Assembly (NCBI GenBank): GCA_018713375.1
Contig: DVOV01000226.1
Coordinates: 1-16,431 of the forward strand
DNA: 16,431 nt
Source: Candidatus Scatomorpha stercorigallinarum
Lineage (GTDB): Bacteria > Bacillota_A > Clostridia > Oscillospirales > Oscillospiraceae
Direction: 5' to 3'
In this document: in pieces, positions 8,334 to 13,738 of the stretch
How positions within the stretch are numbered: the first letter of the stretch is position 1
How the letters are laid out: every line of letters starts with the position of its first letter
Program-made: the position numbers and the translations under genes
The notes under the pieces: generated by a model
Told to the model about the DNA's origin: nothing
Databases searched by the model: none
Seen by the model: the letters and a program-made list of their open reading frames with translations, nothing else

Positions 8334-9106
8334 TTTTTGATACCTCCAAACCTTCTGTCACGCCGGTGGAACTCGGCCACGGCGGCGTCTATGTCCGCCG
8401 GGGTGAAGTCCGGCCACAGCACGTCGGTGAAATAGAGCTCGGAATAGGCGCTCTCCCACATGAGGAAGTTGGACAGGCGCATCTCCCCGCCCGGGCGTAT
8501 CACCAGGTCGGGGTCGGGGATGCCGGCGGAGAACATATAGCGGGAAAAGCCCTCCTCCGTCAGCTCGCCGGCCAGGCCGGCCTTATAGTCCTCGGCATAG
8601 CGCCGCGCGGCGCGCACGATCTCGTCCCGCCCGCCGTAGTTGATGCAGACATTGGCCTGGAAGCCCTCGTAGCGGCCGGAGATCTGCGCCGTCTCGTCGA
8701 TGAGCGCGCGCAGTTCCTCGCTGAGCACGGCCGGGTCGCCGAGTATCTTCAGCCGGATGTGGTCGCGCTCCATGGTCTCCACGCTCTCGCGCAGGTACTT
8801 GCCCAGCAGGTCCATGATGGCCTCCACCTCCTGCCGCGGGCGCTTCCAGTTCTCGGTGGAAAAGGCGTACACGGTCAGGTACTCGACGCCGATGTCGCGG
8901 CAGTAGGTGGCGATCTGCCGGAAGGTCTCCGCCCCGGCGGCGTGGCCCGCCGTGCGCGGCAGGCCGCGGCGAGAGGCCCAGCGGCCGTTGCCGTCGAGGA
9001 TGATGGCGATGTGCCGGGGCGGGGAGGCTGGCGGCTGCCCCGTGCGCGCCTTTTTGGCGCGCTCCCGGGCCCGCCGGGCGAAAATCCAGCTCGTCAGCGC
9101 GTTCAT
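8330..9106 (-). CDS. uppS: Isoprenyl transferase, probably undecaprenyl diphosphate synthase
   Basis: Cis-prenyltransferase that extends farnesyl diphosphate with isopentenyl diphosphate to undecaprenyl diphosphate, the lipid carrier for peptidoglycan and other wall polymers. The 258-aa protein shows HIAIILDGNGRWA (32-44, with catalytic D38), FSTENWKRP (82-90), RPGGEMRLSNF (204-214) and the conserved E223 in SELYF. About 25 extra basic residues precede the core. Only a weak ribosome site is visible; the ATG is 1 nt past the frr stop, so translation is probably coupled. The RPGG version of the usual R-[ST]-[SG]-G motif is unlikely to abolish activity. Chain length cannot be read from sequence alone. 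Confidence 0.95.
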   Translation of the reverse strand: MNALTSWIFARRARERAKKARTGQPPASPPRHIAIILDGNGRWASRRGLPRTAGHAAGAETFRQIATYCRDIGVEYLTVYAFSTENWKRPRQEVEAIMDLLGKYLRESVETMERDHIRLKILGDPAVLSEELRALIDETAQISGRYEGFQANVCINYGGRDEIVRAARRYAEDYKAGLAGELTEEGFSRYMFSAGIPDPDLVIRPGGEMRLSNFLMWESAYSELYFTDVLWPDFTPADIDAAVAEFHRRDRRFGGIKK

Positions 9107-9107
9107 G

Positions 9108-9662
9108 TCAGATCTCGAAGAGCTCTTTTTCCTTTTTCTCGGCGACCTTGTCGATCTCCTTGATGTAGTCGTCGGTGAGCTTCTGCAGGTCCTTCTCGGC
9201 GATCTTCAGGTCGTCCTCGGTGATCTCGCTGGCCTTTTTCTGGGCCTTGAACTTGTCCATGGCGTCGCGGCGCACGTTGCGCACGGCCACCTTGGCGTCC
9301 TCGGCGTATTTCTTCACCTGCTTGGCCAGGTCGCGGCGGCGCTCCTCGGTCAGCTGCGGGAACACCAGGCGGATGGTGCGCCCGTCGTTCTGCGGGTTGA
9401 TGCCGAGGTCAGAGGCCAGTATGGCCTTCTCGATGCTCTTGAGCGTGGAGCTGTCCCAGGGCTGGATGAGCAGGCTGCGCGGGTCGGGCGTGGAGATGGT
9501 GGCGATCTGCTGGATGGGCGTCGGCGTGCCGTAGTAATCGACCTGTATCTGGTCGAGCACGGCGGCGTTGGCGCGGCCCGCGCGGACGGAGGCGAAGCTC
9601 ACGCCCAGCAGCTCCACGGTCTTTTTCATCTTGCCTTCAAATTCTTCGTATCCCTTGGCCAT
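9108..9662 (-). CDS. frr: Ribosome recycling factor
   Basis: Cytosolic factor that, with EF-G, splits post-termination ribosomes. The 184 aa match the usual length of about 185. The sequence shows the family pattern: a helical arm, then SVRAGRANAAVLD (27-39), VDYYGTPTPIQQIA, LIQPWD, NPQNDGRTIRLVFPQLTEERR, and a C-terminal charged coiled-coil helix. An AAAGGAGG ribosome site lies 8 nt before the ATG and overlaps the pyrH stop, the strongest such site in this operon, suggesting high expression. It sits between pyrH and uppS as in most Firmicutes. Confidence 0.98.
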   Translation of the reverse strand: MAKGYEEFEGKMKKTVELLGVSFASVRAGRANAAVLDQIQVDYYGTPTPIQQIATISTPDPRSLLIQPWDSSTLKSIEKAILASDLGINPQNDGRTIRLVFPQLTEERRRDLAKQVKKYAEDAKVAVRNVRRDAMDKFKAQKKASEITEDDLKIAEKDLQKLTDDYIKEIDKVAEKKEKELFEI

Positions 9663-9676
9663 TTTCTTGTCCTCCT

Positions 9677-10396
9677 TTATTTTGTAACAACCGTGCCGAC
9701 TTTTTCACCCATAACGGCACGGACAATGTTCTCCGGGTCCTTCAGCGCGAACACGATGACGGGGATGTCGTTGTCCATCGACAGGCTCGTCGCCGTGGAG
9801 TCCATCACCGCCAGGTGCTGCCGCAGCACCTCGTCATAGGTGATGGCGTCGTATTTGACGGCGTTCTCGTCCAGCCGCGGGTCGGCGGAGTAGACGCCGT
9901 CGATGTTCTTCGCCAGCAGTATGGCGTCCGCCCCGATCTCCGCGGCGCGCAGCACGGCCGCCGTGTCCGTGGAGAAGAAGGGGCTGCCCGTCCCGCAGCC
10001 GAAGAGCACCACGCGGCCCTTTTCCAGGTGGTGCATGGCCCGCAGGCGGATGTAGGGCTCGGCTATCGGCTTCATCTCGATGGCCGTCTGCACGCGCACG
10101 TCGATGCCCTGCTGGCCCATCACGTCCGCCACCGCCAGGCAGTTCATGGCCGTGGCCAGCATGCCCATGTGGTCGGCGCGCGTGCGCTCGATCTTGCCCT
10201 CGCCGTCCTTGACGCCGCGCCAGAAGTTGCCGCCGCCGATGACGACGCCCACCTGCACGCCCAGCGCCGCGCAGCGGCCCACGGCGCGGCTGACATCGGA
10301 TATCACCTTGAAGTCGAGCCCCGTGTGCTTCTCGCCCGCCAGGGCCTCGCCGCTGATCTTCAGCAGCACGCGCTTATATTTTGGCTTTGCCTCCAT
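9677..10396 (-). CDS. pyrH: UMP kinase
   Basis: Phosphorylates UMP to UDP with ATP; a bacterial hexameric enzyme of the amino-acid-kinase fold, usually activated by GTP and inhibited by UTP. The 239 aa show [14 protein letters not shown] (8-21), GGGNFWRG (54-61), [13 protein letters not shown] (73-85), [13 protein letters not shown] (135-147), DGVYSADPR (166-174) and [12 protein letters not shown] (201-212). A GGGGTG ribosome site lies about 7 nt before the ATG. It is probably the first gene of the long operon. In most Firmicutes rpsB-tsf precede it; here an EamA transporter is 70 nt upstream. Confidence 0.98.
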   Translation of the reverse strand: MEAKPKYKRVLLKISGEALAGEKHTGLDFKVISDVSRAVGRCAALGVQVGVVIGGGNFWRGVKDGEGKIERTRADHMGMLATAMNCLAVADVMGQQGIDVRVQTAIEMKPIAEPYIRLRAMHHLEKGRVVLFGCGTGSPFFSTDTAAVLRAAEIGADAILLAKNIDGVYSADPRLDENAVKYDAITYDEVLRQHLAVMDSTATSLSMDNDIPVIVFALKDPENIVRAVMGEKVGTVVTK

Positions 10397-10466
10397 CTGG
10401 TTACACCCCTTTTTGGATTTTAATATATGCCGCCCGGCATTAAAAGGCCGGAATTGTAAATTTTCT
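10397..10466 (-). promoter_or_regulatory. AT-rich gap before pyrH, possible promoter or attenuator
   Basis: This 70-nt gap is clearly richer in A and T than its surroundings. On the minus strand it holds a small CCGGC/GCCGG stem around an 8-nt loop, followed by TATATTAAAAT, which could serve as a -10 element. I see no good -35 at proper spacing, so a start site for the pyrH operon here is plausible but weak. Read-through from the transporter is equally possible. Confidence 0.3.
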
Positions 10467-11375
10467 TCAGGCGTCGAACACGCCCATGATGACGATGCCC
10501 GTCACCGTCACCGCGATCGCCAGGTAGTGCTTCCAGCTCAGCCGCTCCTTGAGGAACAGCCGGCTCCAGAGCACGCTGGCCGCGCAGTAGGCGGAGATGA
10601 TGGGCGCGCTCATGGCCACATGCTCGCTGTCCGCCAGCGCGTAGATATAGGCGAACTGGCCCGCCGTCTCGAAGATGGCGCCCGTATACTTGGGCAGCTC
10701 GGCCCTGAAGGCGAACTTCTGCCGCTTCGCCAGCAGGAAAATGAGGCAGAACACGCCCGCGGCCAGGAACGTCAGCTCATAGGCGACGTTGGCGCTGTCC
10801 TCGTTGAGCGTCTCCAGCACCAGCGAGTCGGCGAAGGTGCCGGCGGCGTCCAGCACGCAGTAGGCGGCGGGCAGCAGCAGCGCTTTCCAGTTCTTGGCGT
10901 ACTGCCACTTGCCCTTCTCCTGCCGGGCGCGGCGCAGCTCCTCGTCCTCCGTCACTTCTGCCACGCCCAGGCCGATGACGCCGCCGCAGACGAGCACGAT
11001 GGCCGCCAGCTGCCAGCCGTTCATGCCGGCGATGCCGCTCATGACGATGGTGGCCACCGCCACCAGCGCGCCGGAGCTGTTGCAGATGGGCGAGGATATC
11101 GAGAGCTCGATGTACCGCAGCCCTATGTAGCCCATGGTCATGGAGAGGATGTAGAGCAGCGAGACGGGCAGGTACGTCAGTATGACGTGCCAGGATATCT
11201 CCGTCCCGCCCACGAACACCTCGTAGGCAGCGTGCAGGCCCATCACGGCGCCCACGGCGATGACCATCTTCAGGTGCGAATACCGGTCCCGGCCGTCCAC
11301 ACAGCCGAGCTTGGAAAAGAAGTCCGAGCCGCTCCAGCAGAGCAGCGCGATGATCGCGAACCAAAACCAGTTCAT
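10467..11375 (-). CDS. EamA/DMT-superfamily transporter, substrate unknown
   Basis: A 302-aa integral membrane protein with about ten hydrophobic segments in two repeated halves, the layout of the drug/metabolite transporter superfamily (EamA domain, formerly DUF6). The first half begins with [20 protein letters not shown]; the second ends with the typical [20 protein letters not shown] and a final GIVIMG helix. The central cytosolic loop (about 143-165) is charged. Substrates of this family include amino acids, nucleotides and purine-type metabolites, but none can be assigned here. A sigma-A-like promoter (TTTACA, 18 nt, TACAAT) lies upstream, and a GGGG-type ribosome site precedes the ATG. 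It occupies the place where rpsB-tsf often stand before pyrH. Confidence 0.88.
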   Translation of the reverse strand: MNWFWFAIIALLCWSGSDFFSKLGCVDGRDRYSHLKMVIAVGAVMGLHAAYEVFVGGTEISWHVILTYLPVSLLYILSMTMGYIGLRYIELSISSPICNSSGALVAVATIVMSGIAGMNGWQLAAIVLVCGGVIGLGVAEVTEDEELRRARQEKGKWQYAKNWKALLLPAAYCVLDAAGTFADSLVLETLNEDSANVAYELTFLAAGVFCLIFLLAKRQKFAFRAELPKYTGAIFETAGQFAYIYALADSEHVAMSAPIISAYCAASVLWSRLFLKERLSWKHYLAIAVTVTGIVIMGVFDA

Positions 11376-11422
11376 TTTCTGTTTTCCCCATCCCTGAAAA
11401 GTGTATAAAGATTATCCGTAGT

Positions 11423-11452
11423 ATTGTACCACACTTTGACCGCGCTTGTAAA
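11423..11452 (-). promoter_or_regulatory. Sigma-A-like promoter of the EamA transporter
   Basis: On the minus strand TTTACA (11452-11447) and TACAAT (11428-11423) are separated by 18 nt, about 47 nt before the transporter ATG. The match to the housekeeping consensus is good. Its -35 end touches the proposed spoIIGA -35 on the other strand, so the two promoters are back to back. Confidence 0.55.
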
Positions 11453-11485
11453 TGACAACATCCGCGCCCCGGACAGGTGTATCAT
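11452..11485 (+). promoter_or_regulatory. Candidate Spo0A-type promoter of spoIIGA-sigE
   Basis: ATGACA (11452-11457) and TATCAT (11480-11485) are separated by 22 nt. In Bacillus subtilis the spoIIG promoter is a Spo0A-activated sigma-A promoter with this same over-long spacing, so the architecture is suggestive. TTTGACC at 11435-11441 resembles a reversed 0A box at 5 of 7 core positions, which is weak. Transcription would begin at or next to the ATG at 11492, giving almost no leader. An alternative, TTGTAC/TGTAAA with 17-nt spacing (11424-11452), would leave a leader of about 33 nt. Confidence 0.35.
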
Positions 11486-11491
11486 GCCCTT

Positions 11492-12322
11492 ATGATCTAC
11501 GCAGACAGCCTGTTCGCCCTCAATATGGCCATCGACTACTTCCTGCTGCTCTGCTCGGCGCGGCTCTGCGGCGCCCGGCTGCGCCGGGCGCGCTTCGCCC
11601 TGGCGGCGGCGCTCGGCGGGGCCTACGCCCTCCTCTGCGTGCTGCCGGGCACGGGCTTCCTCTCCCTGGGGCCGGTGAAGCTGGCGGCGGCCGCGCTGAT
11701 GTCCGTCGCGGCCTACGGCGGCGAGCGGCGCTGGCTGCGCTGCTTCGTGGCCTTCCTGGCCGTATCGGCGGCCTTCGGCGGGGCGGTGTTCGCGCTCTCG
11801 CTCGTCTCCGGGACGGCCTTTTCCGGGCTCATGTACGTCCCTGTCTCGCCGCGGGTGCTGGCCGTGTCCTTCGCCGTGTGCTATGCGGCGGTGAGCTTCG
11901 CCTTCCGCCGCGCGCACCGTAGAGCGGAGCGGGAGGTGGTGGCGCTGACGGTCACGCTCTGCGGCAAAAGCGCGCAGCTGCGCGCGCTGTGCGACACGGG
12001 CAACGAGCTGACGGACCCGGTCTCCGGCCGGCCGGTGGCGGTGGCGGGATACGCCGCCCTGGCGCCGATACTGCCCGCCGGCGCGCCGCGCGAGCCGCCG
12101 GAGGACGCCGTGGAGCTCTGCTCCGCGCTCAGCGCCCTGCCCGCGCTGGCGGGGCGCGTGAGCCTGGTGCCCTACAGCTCGCTGGGGCGCAGCCACGGCC
12201 TGCTGGCCGCGCTGAGGCCGGACGCGGCCAGCGCCGCGGGGCGGGAGGTGGCGCTGCTCGTGGGTCTCAGCCCCCGGGCGCTGGGGGACGGCAGCTATGA
12301 CGCCATTTGGCAGAAAGGATGA
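11492..12322 (+). CDS. spoIIGA: Sporulation sigma-E factor-processing peptidase SpoIIGA
   Basis: Membrane-bound aspartic protease that removes the pro-sequence of sigma-E in the mother cell after a signal from forespore SpoIIR. The 276 aa (B. subtilis: 309) begin MIYADSLFALNMAIDY, matching the family's M-x-I-Y-x-D start. About five hydrophobic segments fill residues 1-135. The C-terminal protease half has the catalytic DTG (168-170) in LCDTGNELTDPVSGRPV and the conserved VPYSSLGRSHGLLAALRPD (226-244). I prefer the ATG at 11492 to an in-frame GTG at 11477 because of the family N-terminus. Only a weak AGGTG, 12 nt upstream, could serve as a ribosome site. sigE follows 6 nt after the stop. Confidence 0.95.
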   Translation: MIYADSLFALNMAIDYFLLLCSARLCGARLRRARFALAAALGGAYALLCVLPGTGFLSLGPVKLAAAALMSVAAYGGERRWLRCFVAFLAVSAAFGGAVFALSLVSGTAFSGLMYVPVSPRVLAVSFAVCYAAVSFAFRRAHRRAEREVVALTVTLCGKSAQLRALCDTGNELTDPVSGRPVAVAGYAALAPILPAGAPREPPEDAVELCSALSALPALAGRVSLVPYSSLGRSHGLLAALRPDAASAAGREVALLVGLSPRALGDGSYDAIWQKG

Positions 12323-12328
12323 TGGATC

Positions 12329-13060
12329 GTGAAAAGGAACATGCTGCTCATGCGCCTGCGCCTGGCCCTGGGGCGGGCGCTCGCGCGCTTCGGCGTGGTG
12401 CCGCCGGAGATCTACTACATCGGCGGCAGCGACACCCTGCCCCCGCCCCTGCCGCGGGCCGAGGAGGCGGAGGCCATCGCCGCCCTTGAGCGCGGCGACG
12501 AGGACGCGCGCCAGCTGCTGGTGGAGCACAACCTGCGCCTGGTGGTGTACATAGCCCGCCGCTTTGAGAACACGGGCATCAACCTGGAGGACCTCATCAG
12601 CATCGGCGCCATCGGCCTCATCAAGGCCGTGAATACCTTCCGCTCCTCCAAGAACATCAAGCTCGCCACCTATGCCTCCCGCTGCATCGAGAACGAGATC
12701 CTCATGTACCTGCGCAAAAACGGCACGCAGAAGACGGAAGTCAGCCTCGACGAGCCGCTGAACACGGACTACGACGGCAACGAACTGCTGCTCTCGGACA
12801 TTCTCGGCACGGACGCCGACGAGGTCATCCGCCCGCTGGAGGACGACGCGGAGGCGCAGATGCTGATGGCCGCCATCGAAACGCTCTGCGAACGCGAAAA
12901 GCGCATCATACTGATGCGCTTCGGCTTCCTGGACGGCACGGAGTACACGCAAAAGGAGGTGGCCGACATGCTCGGCATCTCCCAGAGCTACATCTCCCGC
13001 CTGGAAAAGCGCATCATCGCCCGCCTGAGGAAGGAAATGGTGCGCCAGATGCAGGTGTGA
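12329..13060 (+). CDS. sigE: RNA polymerase sporulation sigma factor, pro-sigma-E
   Basis: Early mother-cell sigma factor, made as an inactive precursor. The 243 aa include a basic, amphipathic pro-region (about 1-29) ending before [14 protein letters not shown], the conserved region where SpoIIGA cleaves in B. subtilis. Region 2 (about 65-135) contains [35 protein letters not shown] and [19 protein letters not shown], nearly identical to B. subtilis SigE. Region 4 (about 180-238) ends with the helix-turn-helix [19 protein letters not shown]. Start: GTG at 12329 with AAAGGATG upstream; the ATG at 12341 sits too close to AAGGA to be favoured. It forms a two-gene operon with spoIIGA. The usual sigG neighbour is absent; repeat copy B begins 12 nt after the stop. 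Confidence 0.97.
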   Translation: MKRNMLLMRLRLALGRALARFGVVPPEIYYIGGSDTLPPPLPRAEEAEAIAALERGDEDARQLLVEHNLRLVVYIARRFENTGINLEDLISIGAIGLIKAVNTFRSSKNIKLATYASRCIENEILMYLRKNGTQKTEVSLDEPLNTDYDGNELLLSDILGTDADEVIRPLEDDAEAQMLMAAIETLCEREKRIILMRFGFLDGTEYTQKEVADMLGISQSYISRLEKRIIARLRKEMVRQMQV

Positions 13061-13102
13061 ATTTGGGAGAGTGCAGGGACTTAGCGTCCCTGCGGCCCAT
13101 TT

Positions 13103-13145
13103 GCCACCCCATTTCTTTGGTCTTGCCCAAAGAAACGGGTGTGGC
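13103..13145 (+). other. Conserved 17-bp stem-loop in the repeat core
   Basis: The core can fold with GCCAC (13103-13107) against GTGGC (13141-13145), CCC (13108-13110) against GGG (13137-13139), and TTTCTTTGG (13112-13120) against CCAAAGAAA (13127-13135). This leaves one A-C mismatch, one bulged T at 13140 and a 6-nt loop. A second CCAAAGAAA at 13149-13157 could compete for the same partner. The same fold is available at 174-216 (minus strand) and 16198-16240. Confidence 0.75.
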
Positions 13146-13349
13146 GCCCCAAAGAAAAACGCTTTTGGTGCTTGTCGATGCGTAAAATCTGCCCGTCAGT
13201 TCGGGTGGTGGCTGATTTTCAGGTGGTCATCCCGGTGTCGGATGGCTTTGCTCATCGCCGACCGCGGTTGGCTTCGCTTCGCTCGCGCCGCTGGGTTTGC
13301 AGAAACTTAATGCACGGCATGGGAGGCCCGGACTGCGTCCGTTCACGCA

Positions 13350-13379
13350 AAAGCCGCGAAGCGACAGCTGAGCGGCTTT
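13350..13379. terminator. Probable bidirectional terminator between sigE and the spoIIE pair
   Basis: AAAGCCGC (13350-13357) pairs with GCGGCTTT (13372-13379). Inside, AGC pairs with GCT around a GACA loop, and the two stems are joined by a GA/GA internal loop that can form stacked sheared G-A pairs. On the plus strand the stem is followed by CTTACC; on the minus strand TTTT follows the GCGGC arm. The site lies between two converging transcripts, where a shared terminator is expected. Confidence 0.6.
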
Positions 13380-13453
13380 CTTACCTATAAGTTTTCGCAA
13401 ACCTCACCGTAGACCAGGGCACAGCCCACTGCCTCCAGGCGCAGCCTGGCCGG

Positions 13454-13738
13454 CTAAAGGGCGGCGAGGGTGACGACGGCTGCGGCCGCCGCGGCCAGCG
13501 CGGCCAGCGCCGCCAGCCCCAGCTTCCAGCCGCTGCGCTCGGCCGAGCGCTCGCGCATGTACAGCCCCGCGGCCCGCTTCGCTTCGCGCAGCACCTGCTC
13601 GGCGCTGACGCCGCCGCGCAGCGCCCGCTCGCGGACGATGAATATCGCCTCCTCAAACAGTTCGTTCCCCGGCTGCCGCACCACTATGACGCGGCGCGAC
13701 ACGCCCTTCACCAGCTCCGAGCGCTCCCGCGTCCTCAT
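13454..13738 (-). CDS. Small protein with C-terminal membrane anchor, co-transcribed with spoIIE
   Basis: A 94-aa protein whose ATG overlaps the spoIIE stop as ATGA, so it is almost certainly translated with spoIIE. Residues 1-68 are soluble and charged (VSRRVIVVRQPGNELFEEAI, then GGVSAEQVLREAKRAAGLYM); residues 72-92 form one Ala/Leu-rich membrane helix at the very C-terminus, giving a tail-anchored layout. Similar small proteins of clostridial genomes come to mind from memory, sometimes carrying an unsupported translation initiation factor 2 label; nothing in the sequence supports that function. No catalytic motif is visible. A role beside SpoIIE in early sporulation or at the septal membrane is inference from the overlap alone. 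It is too real in sequence and coupling to be a shadow frame. Confidence 0.8.
   Translation of the reverse strand: MRTRERSELVKGVSRRVIVVRQPGNELFEEAIFIVRERALRGGVSAEQVLREAKRAAGLYMRERSAERSGWKLGLAALAALAAAAAAVVTLAAL

Larger units (their letters stand above)
13073..13449 (+). repeat. Dispersed intergenic mosaic repeat, copy B
   Basis: This fills most of the 393-nt gap between sigE and the convergent spoIIE pair. In order it has the GCAGGGAC/GTCCCTGC hairpin (13073-13080 with 13086-13093), the 61-nt core (13102-13162, identical to copy C), a TTTGGTGC-TGTCG piece shared with copy A, the 63-nt module (13222-13284), a terminator-like hairpin (13350-13379), and a 28-nt module at 13409-13436. That last module matches 16313-16340 at 26 of 28 and is followed by the palindrome CCAGGCGCAGCCTGG (13435-13449). 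The copy runs in the direction of sigE transcription. Bases 13285-13348 hold nothing else I recognise. Confidence 0.88.

Noticed and set aside
11372..12952. 526-codon minus-strand frame opposite spoIIGA and sigE
   Set aside because: Gln/Arg/Ala-rich translation without recognisable domains; the plus strand encodes two clearly identified proteins.
13073..13093. GCAGGGAC/GTCCCTGC hairpin as the sigE intrinsic terminator
   Set aside because: No T-run follows, and the same hairpin belongs to the repeat at the other copies, including one upstream of spoIIE; the hairpin at 13350-13379 is a better candidate.
13071..13310. Small frames in copies A, B and C containing HFFGLAQRNG
   Set aside because: The shared peptide is only the translation of the 61-nt repeat core, in different contexts and without ribosome sites.
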